DNA of 64,000 bases from Myxococcales bacterium (GTDB lineage: Bacteria > Myxococcota > Polyangia > Nannocystales > Nannocystaceae): assembly GCA_016793465.1 (NCBI GenBank), contig JAEUJW010000081.1, positions 186,001 through 250,000 of the forward strand, read 5' to 3'. The position numbers were made by a program, and so were the translations under genes. Positions within the stretch are counted from its first letter, which is position 1. The number at the start of each line of letters is the position of its first letter. The notes below the pieces were generated by a model, which saw nothing but the letters and a program-made list of their open reading frames with translations, made no database searches and was not told where the DNA came from. Shown here piece after piece: positions 27,803 through 36,832 of the stretch.

Positions 27803-28719
27803 ATGACGCAGACGACGGTGCATCCGGCTTCACGCGCGGCGCGGCGCGAGGTCGTGCTCGGGGTGGTCGGTGGTTCGGGGCTGTACGCGATCGAGGGCCT
27901 CGAGGGTCCGCAGGAGGTGGCGCTCGAGACGCCGTTCGGGGCGCCGTCGGACGCGTACGTGGTGGGCGCGCTGGCGCGGGACGCGGGGCCGCCGGTGCGG
28001 GCGGTGTTCTTGCCGCGGCACGGGCGTGGTCACGTGCTCACGCCCTCGGAGATCAACTACCGGGCCAACATCCACGGGTTCAAGCAGCTCGGCGTGACGC
28101 ACCTGGTGAGCGTGTCGGCGGTGGGTTCGCTGCGCGAGGCGATCGCGCCGGGGCACGTGGTGGTGCCCGATCAATTCATCGACAGGACCACGCGGCGGAT
28201 CGCCACGTTCTTCGGAGATGGTGTGGTAGCACACGTGCAGATGGGCGACCCGGTGTGCCCGCACCTGCGCGGACGCTTGCTCGCGGCGGCGCGGGCCGAG
28301 CAGGCGACGGTCCACGACGGCGGCACGTGCATCGTCATGGAGGGGCCGGCCTTCAGCACGCGCGCCGAGTCGGAGCTGTACCGCGGCTGGGGGGCCCACG
28401 TGATCGGCATGACGGCGCTGCCGGAGGCCAAGCTGGCCCGCGAGGCGGAGATCGCGTACGCGATGCTGGCGCTGTCGACCGACTACGACTGCTGGCACGT
28501 GTCGGAGGCGCAGGTGACGGTCGAGGCGGTGGTAGCGGTGCTCATGCAGAACGTGGCGCTGTCGCGGCGGATCCTCCGGCGGCTGGCCGCCGAGTTGCCG
28601 GAGACGACCGACGAGCTGCCCTATCCGGATGCGCTCGAGCATGCCATCATCACGGCCCCCGAACGGGTCCCGGCGGCCACGCGGGCGCGCCTCGACCTCA
28701 TCCTCGGACATCGTTTGCC

Positions 28720-28723
<4 letters not shown>
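27803..28723 (+). CDS. mtnP: S-methyl-5'-thioadenosine phosphorylase
   Basis: A 306-residue phosphorylase that splits methylthioadenosine into adenine and methylthioribose 1-phosphate for methionine and purine salvage. It shows GVVGGSGLYAIEGL, the phosphate-site LPRHGRGH, NYRANIHGFKQLGVTH, SVSAVGSLREAI, VVPDQFIDRT, and EGPAFSTRAESELYRGWG. The segment GMTALPEAKLAREAEI with TDYDCWH favours methylthioadenosine over other purine nucleosides. It is followed directly by a PfkB kinase with an ATGA overlap, indicating one pathway. Confidence 0.92.
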
Positions 28724-29664
<941 letters not shown>

Positions 29665-29686
29665 CGCGGGCGGGGGCGCGGAGAGG

Positions 29687-29715
29687 CACCGACGAACTGC
29701 GGTTCGTCGGTGTTT
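29687..29715 (+). terminator. Rho-independent terminator of the mtnP-pfkB operon
   Basis: CACCGACGAAC (29687-29697), TGCG loop, exact complement (29702-29712), then TTT. It lies 22 bases after the stop. Confidence 0.8.
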
Positions 29716-29752
29716 CTGCGTCGAGGGGTGTAACTACGGCCGGCGGGCGGCG

Positions 29753-29763
29753 TATCGTGGGGC
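29753..29763 (+). promoter_or_regulatory. leaderless -10 element of the P460-like gene
   Basis: TATCGT (29753-29758) ends five bases before the ATG at 29764. Confidence 0.5.
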
Positions 29764-30213
29764 ATGCTCCGCAGGTTCGTCCCGCTGGTCTCGCTGATGC
29801 TCGTGCTCGCGTCGTGTCGCAACCAGGACGAGGCGGGGGCGCTGGCGCTGTGGGAGGAGGTCCACGAGGACGACTACCAGGCGTGGCAGCGGGCGCCGGG
29901 GTATGCGACGCGCACGCCGAGCACGGCGTCGCACGGCAACATGGTCGACATCTACGTCAACGACGTGCTGGCGGAGGCGCTGGCGAGCGGCGAGGAGCTG
30001 ACGGAGTGGCCGGCGGGCTCGGTGATCGTCAAGGACGGGTTCAAGGACGAGACGCCGTACCTGGTGGCGATCATGGAGAAGCGCGACGACGGGTGGTTCT
30101 GGGCCGAGTACGCGGCGGGCGACGGCGAGGTCAAGTACTCGGGCTCGCCGCGCATCTGCACCAAGTGCCACGACGCCGGCGCCGACTACGTGCGGGCGTT
30201 CGGGTTCCCGTGA
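29764..30213 (+). CDS. cytochrome P460-like lipoprotein
   Basis: A 149-residue lipoprotein (lipobox VLASC, about Cys18) whose body resembles the P460 fold: HGNMVDIYVNDVLAEAL, WPAGSVIVKDGF, TPYLVAIMEKRDDGWFWAEY and the haem site CTKCHDAGADYV near the C-terminus. P460 proteins oxidise hydroxylamine or detoxify NO-type compounds, but many family members are uncharacterised. It converges with the next gene with a single base between the two stops. Confidence 0.75.
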   Translation: MLRRFVPLVSLMLVLASCRNQDEAGALALWEEVHEDDYQAWQRAPGYATRTPSTASHGNMVDIYVNDVLAEALASGEELTEWPAGSVIVKDGFKDETPYLVAIMEKRDDGWFWAEYAAGDGEVKYSGSPRICTKCHDAGADYVRAFGFP

Positions 30214-30214
30214 G

Positions 30215-31111
30215 TCAGTAGCCGTAGCCGAGCTGGTAGTTGAGGCAGTCCGGCGGCTCGCCGGCGGCGGCGTGGGCGACGCGCAGCCACACGGTGGCGT
30301 CGGCGTCGAAGCCGTTGCAGGCGATCGTCGGCGCGATCGTGCCGCCGCCGCAGCAGCCCTGCTGGCCGAGCGGGGCGACGGCGGCGGCCATGCCCTCGGG
30401 GCAGGTCAGGCTGGTGCCGCCGGCCTTGCACTGGACGTAGATGCACACGTCGAGGTCGTCCTGCGCGGCCACGCCGGGGTCGACGGCGCCCATGGCGGTG
30501 TCGAGCGCGTCGAACACGAACCAGTCGACGTCGGCGGGGCCGCCGAGGACCTCGCACAGGAACGAGGGGTCCCCGGCGTCGGTGATGGTCGGGCGCGCGG
30601 CGGCGGCGGGCTGGGTCTCGTTGGGCTCGGCGGGGCTGTCGTCGTCGCAGCCGTCGCGCGCGGGGCAGGGCTGGCAGGTCTGGTCGGCGTGGCAGACCAT
30701 GGCGCCGTTGCAGGCGGTGCCGGCGGGCAGGGGCAGGTTCTTGGGGCCGTCGTCGCAGACGTCGTCGGTGCAGTCGTTGCCGTCGTCGGGCACGTCGCCG
30801 TCGTCGGGCACGGGGGTGCCGCCGCCCTTGCCGTCGCACCGCAGGGCCAGGCAGTCGCCGGGGCCGTAGCCGACCACCGCGTCGGCGTCGCGCGGGCTGA
30901 CGACGCAGAGGTTGTCCTCGCAGTCGACCTGCTCGCAGGGCATGGGCGTCGGGCAGTCGTCGGCGAGGTTGCAGGTGTCGGGCTCGCCGGTGGTGGGCAC
31001 GGCGGAGGCGGGGCTGCTGGCGTCGCTGCCGGTGTCGTCGTCCGCGCTGGTGGCCGCGGGCGAGCCGCACGAGGCGAGGGCGAGGACGAGGGCGAGCGGC
31101 CGCGGGAGCAT
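30215..31111 (-). CDS. cysteine-rich lipoprotein of unknown function
   Basis: A 298-residue lipoprotein (lipobox ALASC) with an Asp/Ser/Thr spacer and about 24 Cys. The N-terminal half has an acidic Cys-rich stretch (NDCTDDVCDDGPKNLPLPAG, TACNGAMVCHADQTCQPCPA). The C-terminal half (residues about 180-298) is a beta-rich domain with DVDWFVFDAL, ICIYVQCK-like strands and ATVWLRVAHAA, resembling the pre-peptidase C-terminal sandwich found in many secreted bacterial proteins. The fold guess is tentative. Confidence 0.7.
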   Translation of the reverse strand: MLPRPLALVLALASCGSPAATSADDDTGSDASSPASAVPTTGEPDTCNLADDCPTPMPCEQVDCEDNLCVVSPRDADAVVGYGPGDCLALRCDGKGGGTPVPDDGDVPDDGNDCTDDVCDDGPKNLPLPAGTACNGAMVCHADQTCQPCPARDGCDDDSPAEPNETQPAAAARPTITDAGDPSFLCEVLGGPADVDWFVFDALDTAMGAVDPGVAAQDDLDVCIYVQCKAGGTSLTCPEGMAAAVAPLGQQGCCGGGTIAPTIACNGFDADATVWLRVAHAAAGEPPDCLNYQLGYGY

Positions 31112-31150
31112 CGTCGGGGATTATCGCGGCATCCGGGCCGCAGGTGGCAA
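31112..31150 (-). promoter_or_regulatory. promoter of the Cys-rich lipoprotein, leaderless
   Basis: GATAAT (31125-31120) ends eight bases before the ATG at 31111. TTGCCA (31150-31145) lies 19 bases further up. Confidence 0.55.
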
Positions 31151-31232
31151 GGTGGCGCGCGAGATGCCACCGACCCGTGACGTGGCCGCCACGGGGCGAA
31201 GCTGCGCGGGTCCGGCGGGGCCGCTGCGGCGA

Positions 31233-31380
31233 GCCGACGGCGGCGGCGCGGGCGGGCCCGGGTGGTCGGGCGGTCGGCGACTCGTCGTGCCCCGCGAGAT
31301 CGGCCGACGGCGGCGGCGCAGGCGGGCCCGGGTGGTCGGGCGGTCGGCGGCTCGTCGTGCCCCGCGAGATCGGCCGGAGG
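31233..31380. repeat. 70-bp tandem repeat
   Basis: Copies at 31233-31302 and 31303-31372 differ at two positions, and a third begins at 31373 and decays after about eight bases. Each contains GGTGGTCGGGCGGTCGGCG and TCGTCGTGCCCCGCGAGATC. They sit between divergent promoters and encode nothing convincing. Confidence 0.8.
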
Positions 31381-31420
31381 CCGCCGGCGGACGCCGGTGA
31401 CGGCGGGGGGGGCGGAGGGG

Positions 31421-31433
31421 TAGCATTCGCGGG
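31421..31433 (+). promoter_or_regulatory. leaderless -10 element of the 31-codon leader gene
   Basis: TAGCAT (31421-31426) ends seven bases before the ATG at 31434. Confidence 0.5.
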
Positions 31434-31529
31434 ATGAACGCCCGCGCGGCGGTCGACTGGCGGGGGCGCGTGCGCCGGTGGCGGGCGCGCGTCGACGCGG
31501 CGCCGGCGAGCGCACGCGGGCGGAGGTGA
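31434..31529 (+). CDS. 31-residue Arg-rich leader peptide
   Basis: A short frame (start MNARAAVDWRGRVRRWRARV, ten Arg in 31 residues) placed between a leaderless -10 hexamer and the TRIC-channel gene. Its last codons contain CGGAGG, the Shine-Dalgarno sequence of the channel gene, whose ATG lies four bases after the TGA. Translating it would bring ribosomes directly to that site. It could be a coupling or attenuation leader, or merely the 5' part of the mRNA. Confidence 0.4.
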   Translation: MNARAAVDWRGRVRRWRARVDAAPASARGRR

Positions 31530-31533
31530 GGCC

Positions 31534-32199
31534 ATGGCGTTCGTCGCGGACTTCGCGTTGCCGCTGTCGCTCGACCTGGGGGCGACGCTGCTGTTCGGGC
31601 TCAGCGGGGCGCTGATGGCGGCGCGACGCGGGTACGACCCGGTCGGGCTGTTCATGGTGGCGCTGGCGACGGGGGTCGGCGGGGGGCTGCTGCGCGACGG
31701 GCTGTTCCTGCAGCAGGGGCCGCCGGTGTGCGTGCAGGACGGCCGCTACCTGCTGGTGATCGCGGCGGCGAGCGTGCTCGGGTACTTCTTCGCGGCGGCG
31801 CTCGACCGCATCCGCGGGGTGCTGCTGGTGGTCGACGCGCTCGGGCTCGGGACCTACGCGGTGGTCGGGGTGCAGAAGTCGCTGGTGCTCGGGCTCGGCG
31901 TCGAGGCGGCGATGTTCATCGGGGTGATCAACGCCGTCGGCGGCGGCCTCTTGCGCGACGTGCTGGTGCGCGAGGAGCCGGTGCTGTTCAAGCCGGGGGA
32001 GTACTACGCGCTGGTGGCGATGGCGGGCGCGGGGCTGTTCTGCCTGCTGACGGTGCAGCTGCAGTGGCCGGCGGGGCGGGCCGCGGCGCTGGCGATCGCG
32101 GCGACGTTCCTGCTGCGCGTGGTGTCGCTGCGGCTCGGCTGGACCACGCCGCCCGCGCGCACGGGGCCGCACGCGCGGGTCGAGGCGCGCACGAAGTGA
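31534..32199 (+). CDS. TRIC-type cation channel family membrane protein (UPF0126)
   Basis: A 221-residue inner-membrane protein with about seven hydrophobic segments in two pseudo-repeats: DLGATLLFGLSGALMAARRGYD, with ATGVGGGLLRDGLF, and later DALGLGTYAVVGVQKSLVLG with INAVGGGLLRDVLVREEP. The paired GGGLLRD motifs are the hallmark of prokaryotic TRIC homologues, which conduct monovalent cations. Charged residues cluster at the C-terminus. CGGAGG upstream fixes the start. Confidence 0.88.
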   Translation: MAFVADFALPLSLDLGATLLFGLSGALMAARRGYDPVGLFMVALATGVGGGLLRDGLFLQQGPPVCVQDGRYLLVIAAASVLGYFFAAALDRIRGVLLVVDALGLGTYAVVGVQKSLVLGLGVEAAMFIGVINAVGGGLLRDVLVREEPVLFKPGEYYALVAMAGAGLFCLLTVQLQWPAGRAAALAIAATFLLRVVSLRLGWTTPPARTGPHARVEARTK

Positions 32200-32244
32200 G
32201 GCCCGCGGGCGCGCGGACGGCGAGCGTCCGACACGCCGCGGGCC
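32200..32244. terminator. nested hairpin between convergent genes
   Basis: Outer arms GGCCCGCGG (32200-32208) and CCGCGGGCC (32236-32244) enclose an inner CGGACG/CGTCCG stem. It sits one base after one stop and seven bases from the other. Confidence 0.5.
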
Positions 32245-32250
32245 GGGGCG

Positions 32251-34206
32251 TCACTTGACGCAGACGAACCCGGCGATGCTGGCGTGGTTGTAGCCCAGCG
32301 CCTCGTCCATGGCGCCGAGGAAGCCGACCTGCATGCCGCCGGAGCCCTGGCAGCCGTCGAACGGGGACGAGCCGTTGAAGCGGTAGGTGACGAGGCCCTG
32401 CTCGGCCATCGTGCAGTTGCAGCCGGTGTACAGCAGGTTGGTGCCGGCCGGGTTGTACATCGAGCCGTACTGGTAGGCCTTGGGGTTGCCGGCGGTGGCG
32501 GTGCCGCAGATGAAGTTGTTGTGGCCGTCGATCCAGTAGCCGAGCGAGTCCTGGGGGAGGTTCTGGTGGAGGGCGTCCCACTCGCCCTGCGAGTTGGGGC
32601 GCGCGAGCGTGCCGCCGTTGGCGGTGCAGAAGTTCATGGCGTTGGTGCGGCCGTTGTTGGCGACGCCGGCCTGGGCCCAGGTGTAGCGGCCGTAGAGCTT
32701 GCCGCCGGCGCTCCAGGTGGCGCCGGCGTTCGGCCAGGAGATCATCATGCAGGTGCCGTTGCTGCAGATCTGGCCGCCCGGGCACTTGTTGCCGCACATG
32801 CCGCAGTGGTTGACGTCGTTGCTCTTGTTGGCCTCGCAGCCGTTGCCGGCCATGCCGTCGCAGTTGTCGAACGGGGCGTTGCACGCCCCGACGCCGCACG
32901 TCTTGTTGTTGCAGGCGGGGGTGCCGTTGCTGACCGCGGGGCAGGCCACGCCGCAGGCGCCGCAGTGGGCGACGTTGTTGGCGCTGTTGACCTCGCAGCC
33001 GTCGACGGGGTCGGCGTTGCAGGCCAGGAACGGGGCCACGCAGTCGAACCCGCAGCCCTGGCCGGTGCAGGTGGCGACCGCGTTGGGGGCGCCGGCGCAG
33101 GCCATGTCGCAGTCGCCGCAGTTGGCGGGGTCGTTGTCGAGGTCGACGCACTCGTTGCCGCACTGGGTGGTGCCGCCGCCGCAGTTGAGGCTGCACGCGC
33201 CGTCGACGCAGACCTCGCCCATGGCGCACGGCTGGTCGCAGCCGCCGCAGTGGGCGGGGTCGTTGTCGACGTCGACGCAGGTGTCGCCGCACTTGGTGGT
33301 GCCGCCGACGCAGTTGAGGCCGCACGAGCCGCTCGAGCACACCTCGCCGGGGCCGCACGGCTGGTCGCAGCCGCCGCAGTGGTCGGGGTCGTTGTCGACG
33401 TCGACGCAGCCGTCGCCGCACAGCATGGTGCCGCCGAGGCAGCTCAGGCCGCAGGTGCCGAGCGAGCACACCTCTTCGAACGCGCACGGCTGGTCGCAGC
33501 CGCCGCAGTTGGCGGGGTCGCTGTCGATGTCGACGCAGAGGTCGCCGCACTTGGTGGTGCCGCCGCCGCAGTCGAAGCCGCACGCGCCGCCCGAGCACAC
33601 CTCGCCGGGGCCGCAGGGCTGGTCGCAGCCGCCGCAGTTGAGCGGGTCGAAGTCGATGTCGACGCAGGTGTCGCCGCACAGGGTCGCGCTGCCGCAGGTC
33701 AGGCCGCACTGGCCGTTCGAACAGACCTCGCCCTGGGCGCAGGCCTGATCGCAGCCGCCGCAGTTGGCGGGGTCGTTGTCGGTGTCGACGCAGAGGTCGC
33801 CGCACTTGGTGGAGCCGCCACCACAGTCGAAGCCGCACTGGCCGCTGGAGCAGAACTCGCCGGCGGCGCACTGCACACCGCAGTCGCCGCAGTTGTTGGG
33901 GTCGAAGTCGGTGTTGGTGCACACGTCGCCGCACAGCTGCGCGCCCGGACACTGCGGCGGCGGGTCGCCGGTCGTGTCGGTCGTCGCCGTCAGGTTGCCG
34001 GTCGTCGGGGTCGGCGTGGTCGTCGACTCCGCCGCGGTCGTGTCGCCGCCGGTCGTCGGGGTCGACGCGCCGGTCTGCTCGCTGGTCGAGGCCTCGCTCG
34101 CGGACCCGCCGCTCGACGACTCCGCGGTCGTCACGTCGCCGCCGCCGTTGCAGGCGCCGAGCAGCACCGCACAGCCCACCACGCCATATCCCATCCAATG
34201 TTTCAT
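32251..34206 (-). CDS. lipoprotein with tandem Cys-rich repeats and a C-type-lectin-like domain
   Basis: A 651-residue lipoprotein (lipobox LLGAC). After a Ser/Thr spacer come about eight units of roughly 40 residues on the pattern CGDxCVDxDxDPxxCGGCDQPC, AxGEVCxxGxCGLxC, seen twelve to sixteen Cys at a time. Two diverged units follow (VDGCEVNSANNVAHCGACG and GCEANKSNDVNHCGMCG). The C-terminal 135 residues (YGRYTWAQAGVANNGRTNAM, GGTLARPNSQGEWDALHQ, YWIDGHNNF, FVCVK) resemble a C-type lectin fold. This looks like a long surface stalk with a terminal binding head. GGAGA precedes the start region; an alternative ATG lies two codons upstream. Confidence 0.82.
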   Translation of the reverse strand: MKHWMGYGVVGCAVLLGACNGGGDVTTAESSSGGSASEASTSEQTGASTPTTGGDTTAAESTTTPTPTTGNLTATTDTTGDPPPQCPGAQLCGDVCTNTDFDPNNCGDCGVQCAAGEFCSSGQCGFDCGGGSTKCGDLCVDTDNDPANCGGCDQACAQGEVCSNGQCGLTCGSATLCGDTCVDIDFDPLNCGGCDQPCGPGEVCSGGACGFDCGGGTTKCGDLCVDIDSDPANCGGCDQPCAFEEVCSLGTCGLSCLGGTMLCGDGCVDVDNDPDHCGGCDQPCGPGEVCSSGSCGLNCVGGTTKCGDTCVDVDNDPAHCGGCDQPCAMGEVCVDGACSLNCGGGTTQCGNECVDLDNDPANCGDCDMACAGAPNAVATCTGQGCGFDCVAPFLACNADPVDGCEVNSANNVAHCGACGVACPAVSNGTPACNNKTCGVGACNAPFDNCDGMAGNGCEANKSNDVNHCGMCGNKCPGGQICSNGTCMMISWPNAGATWSAGGKLYGRYTWAQAGVANNGRTNAMNFCTANGGTLARPNSQGEWDALHQNLPQDSLGYWIDGHNNFICGTATAGNPKAYQYGSMYNPAGTNLLYTGCNCTMAEQGLVTYRFNGSSPFDGCQGSGGMQVGFLGAMDEALGYNHASIAGFVCVK

Positions 34207-34239
34207 CGTCATAACTCGCGTCTCCACCAAGCCGGCAAT

Positions 34240-34557
34240 ATGACACAAGCAGCCGCGCCCGTGGGCGCCTCGATCGACGAGGCGATCGCCGAGGGTCGTG
34301 CGCTGACGCAGGTGGCTGCGCGCCGCGCAGCGATCGAGGCCGCGGTGAAGGTTGGACGAACCGTGGTGCATGCGGCGGACGGGGGCCTCGCGAGTTCGGC
34401 TGCGGCGCCGGTGCACGGCTTGCCGGCGGTGCTGACGCGCGTGGTCGGGATCGATCGCCGATGTACGCAAGCACGCGTTCGCCGCGGCGGCGAGGCTTCA
34501 CCCGCGCGTCGCTGGCTCGTCGGGGGTGGCGGCGGGGTCACGGGCCGGCCGACGTAA
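34240..34557 (+). CDS. possible 105-residue protein, doubtful
   Basis: An open frame starting MTQAAAPVGASIDEAIAEG with a plausible helix at about residues 10-45 (ALTQVAARRAAIEAAVKVGR). The second half degrades into Arg/Gly-rich text without clear structure. No Shine-Dalgarno sequence is present and no family is recognised. It is divergent from the lectin-like lipoprotein. It may be chance coding in G+C-rich DNA. Confidence 0.25.
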   Translation: MTQAAAPVGASIDEAIAEGRALTQVAARRAAIEAAVKVGRTVVHAADGGLASSAAAPVHGLPAVLTRVVGIDRRCTQARVRRGGEASPARRWLVGGGGGVTGRPT

Positions 34558-34661
34558 CGTCGTCGGCCATGCGCCGCGCGCGACAGGGTGGCAACCGGGG
34601 CGGACGTGCGGGGCCGAGAGCCGTGGCGAATCGCCGGCCAGGGTCTTGCAGTGTCGGCGGC

Positions 34662-35180
34662 GTGCACAGGCTGAAGAGGATCGGGCGGGTCCTGGGCGAG
34701 CTGCTCGTGGTGTTCGCGTGGCTGGCCTGCAGGTGCGTCGCGGCGACGTGCGTGGGCGTGCTGCTCGGGGTGTTCGGCGGCGTGGCGGTGGTGGTCTGCG
34801 GCGCCGGGCCGCCCGAGCTGCTGATGCTGTATGCAGTCGTGCTGCTCGGGCCGCTGGGGGTCGGGCTGGCGGTGTGGCTGGTCGCGCCGCTGCTCACGGG
34901 GCGGCCCGAGCGGCCGGCGTGCGCGGGCTGCGGGGAGCAGCGCTACCGGGCCGGGTGGGTGATGGCGCGGGTGGTCGCGCTGTGCCCGTGCGGGTCGATG
35001 TACTTGCGGCGCGGGCGGCAGTTCTTGGCGCTGACGGACGGGGGGGCGAGCCGGCCGTACTTGCGGTGGGTGATCCTCGGGCAGCGGTGGGTCGACGAGC
35101 GCGGGGCGGCGCAGGCCCCGTGCTGCGCGCCGTACCGCGACGGCAGCGTCAGTGCTTCTTCGGCTTCTTGCCGGCCTTGA
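34662..35180 (+). CDS. two-helix membrane protein with a Cys-rich tail
   Basis: A 172-residue protein starting at GTG. Hydrophobic segments lie at about residues 10-45 (LVVFAWLACRCVAATCVGVL and onward) and 52-80 (LLMLYAVVLLGPLGVGLAVW). A tail follows with two Cys pairs, PACAGCGEQRY and ALCPCG, spaced like a zinc ribbon. The last 32 bases overlap the end of the converging CorA-like gene. The start is uncertain because a longer in-frame extension exists upstream. Confidence 0.55.
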   Translation: MHRLKRIGRVLGELLVVFAWLACRCVAATCVGVLLGVFGGVAVVVCGAGPPELLMLYAVVLLGPLGVGLAVWLVAPLLTGRPERPACAGCGEQRYRAGWVMARVVALCPCGSMYLRRGRQFLALTDGGASRPYLRWVILGQRWVDERGAAQAPCCAPYRDGSVSASSASCRP

Positions 35181-35946
35181 GCGGCTCGGGCTTCGGCGGG
35201 GGCGCGGGCGCGATCGTCGGCCGCGGCATCGAGGCTTTAATAATTAGTCCGAGCACGAGGGTGACGCCGACGGTGATCCAGAAGGTGAACGGGGCGGGCC
35301 AGTCCTCGAGGCCGTGCTTGAGGTTCATGCCGAGCAGGGTCGCCACGGCGGTGACCGGGAGGAACACGGCGGCGATCATGTTCAGGCGGTGGGCCGCCTC
35401 GAGCATGTGCTGGGCGCCCTGGGCCTGCTCCTCGGCCCGCTTGGCGGTGGTGTAGCGCAGGCCCTCCTGGGCGTGGGCGTGGATCAGCTCGAAGGCGCGC
35501 TGGGCGTCGCCGGCCCGGTCGCGCACGGCGATCAGGGCCTTGTCGGCCTTGGCGGCCTCGCGGGCCTCCTGCAGGGTGCGCTGCATGTTGCGGGCGGTGC
35601 GCAGCATGGGGCCGGCGGCGTAGATGAGGGCGAACCAGTCGTCGGCGGAGCTGGCCGTGTCGCCGCGCTCCTCGAGGCGGACCGCGGCCTCGACGAACGC
35701 CTCGACGTGGTCGCGGAGCGGGCCGATGCCCGGCGCGCCGCCGCCGCTGGCCAGCCAGGTGCCCTCGGGGTTGCGCCAGAACAGCCTGGCGTCGCGCCTG
35801 GCCGGGGTCTCGGGGTCGGGGATGTCGTGGAGGATGACGAGCAGGTGGTTGCCCTCGACCATGACGCGCTGGTGGCCGGCGTGGGCGCCCATGCGCTCGC
35901 GGAACTTCTCGGGGACCTGCCAGTTGTGGGGGATCGGGCTCGTCAT
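35149..35946 (-). CDS. CorA-like divalent cation transporter
   Basis: A 265-residue protein with a soluble N-terminal domain of about 195 residues, a long helical stalk (ARNMQRTLQEAREAAKADKA to QGAQHMLEAAHRLNMIAA) and two C-terminal membrane helices separated by GMNLKHG. The Gly-Met-Asn motif at the end of the first helix is the CorA selectivity signature. The length is shorter than the classic 316 residues. The tail is Pro/Lys-rich. The second helix includes LIIK coded CTA ATT ATT AAA, unusual here. The function is probably Mg2+ or a related ion. Confidence 0.82.
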   Translation of the reverse strand: MTSPIPHNWQVPEKFRERMGAHAGHQRVMVEGNHLLVILHDIPDPETPARRDARLFWRNPEGTWLASGGGAPGIGPLRDHVEAFVEAAVRLEERGDTASSADDWFALIYAAGPMLRTARNMQRTLQEAREAAKADKALIAVRDRAGDAQRAFELIHAHAQEGLRYTTAKRAEEQAQGAQHMLEAAHRLNMIAAVFLPVTAVATLLGMNLKHGLEDWPAPFTFWITVGVTLVLGLIIKASMPRPTIAPAPPPKPEPLKAGKKPKKH

Positions 35947-35960
35947 GGCCGCGGATTATC
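35947..35960 (-). promoter_or_regulatory. leaderless -10 element of the CorA-like gene
   Basis: GATAAT (35960-35955) ends eight bases before the ATG at 35946. Confidence 0.55.
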
Positions 35961-36034
35961 CGCCAGGAGCGCGAGGGCGGCGAGGGGTCCGCGGGGCGGC
36001 GAGGCTTGTCGGCGGGCCTTCGTTCGTGCCAAGC

Positions 36035-36799
36035 ATGCGGGCGATGCGTCCGTGGCCGCTGCTCGTCCCGTTGCTCGCCTGCCGGTTCGTCGCGGCGCCG
36101 ACGCCCATGGCGATGTCGCTCGCGCCGAGCGGCGAGGGCTCGCCGGCTCGCTGTCTGCTGGTGCTGCTGCCCGGCGGCGGCGACCCGCTCGGCCGGTACG
36201 CCGAGGAGGGGTTCGTGGCGGCGGTCCGCGGCAGCGGGCTCGACGTCGACGTGGTCGCGACCGACGCGCAGATCGGCTACTACGCGCGCGGGGTGGTCGG
36301 CGAGCGGCTCGAGCGGGACGTGGTGGCGCCGCTGCTGCCGGGGCACGAGCACGTGTGGCTGCTCGGGGTGTCGCTCGGCGGGTACGGGGCGATGCACTAC
36401 GCGCAGCAGTATCCGGCGCGCGTCGACGGGGTCGTGGTGCTCGCGCCGTACGTCGGCGGGCGCAAGATCTTGAAGGAGGTCGAGCGCGCCGGCGGGCTCG
36501 CGCGCTGGACGGCCGACCCGCCCGCGCCGCTGACGCGTGACAACTATCAGCGCCAGCTGTGGGGCTGGTTGCAGCGGCAGACGATCGGCGGGGAGGAGGG
36601 GCCGGTGCTGCTGCTCGGCTACGGGACCGAGGATCGGCTGGCGCGCGGGCACGCGATGCTGGCGGCGGCGCTGCCCGGGGATCGGGTGTTCACGCGGCCG
36701 GGCGGGCACGACTGGCCGGTCTGGCGCGGGCTGCTGGCCGAGGTGCTGCGCCACCCGGCGCTGATCGAGAGCTGCGCGGCGAAGCCGTCCGAGGATTAA
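36035..36799 (+). CDS. alpha/beta-hydrolase lipoprotein
   Basis: A 254-residue protein with a short signal and lipobox LLAC (Cys16 from ATG 36035; a second ATG three codons later is possible). Strand CLLVLLPGGGDP, nucleophile elbow GVSLGGYGA, acid in GYGTEDRLARG and base in GGHDW complete a Ser-Asp-His triad of the alpha/beta-hydrolase fold. It is an esterase or peptidase of unknown substrate. It converges with the membrane gene at 36833 across a very A/T-rich spacer. Confidence 0.8.
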   Translation: MRAMRPWPLLVPLLACRFVAAPTPMAMSLAPSGEGSPARCLLVLLPGGGDPLGRYAEEGFVAAVRGSGLDVDVVATDAQIGYYARGVVGERLERDVVAPLLPGHEHVWLLGVSLGGYGAMHYAQQYPARVDGVVVLAPYVGGRKILKEVERAGGLARWTADPPAPLTRDNYQRQLWGWLQRQTIGGEEGPVLLLGYGTEDRLARGHAMLAAALPGDRVFTRPGGHDWPVWRGLLAEVLRHPALIESCAAKPSED

Positions 36800-36825
36800 T
36801 TTTTTAGCTGTTAATAATTAAAGCG
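36795..36825. other. A/T-rich spacer between convergent genes
   Basis: About 26 of 31 bases are A or T, including TTAATTTTTTAG and TTAATAATTAAAG, starting at the hydrolase stop codon. No G+C hairpin is present. It may act as a bidirectional terminator region through its T-runs. Confidence 0.55.
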
Positions 36826-36832
36826 CTCTCGT

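Noticed and set aside
31233..31380. The 70-bp tandem repeat was considered as a CRISPR array.
   Set aside because: There are only two full copies without unique spacers between them and no cas genes in the window.
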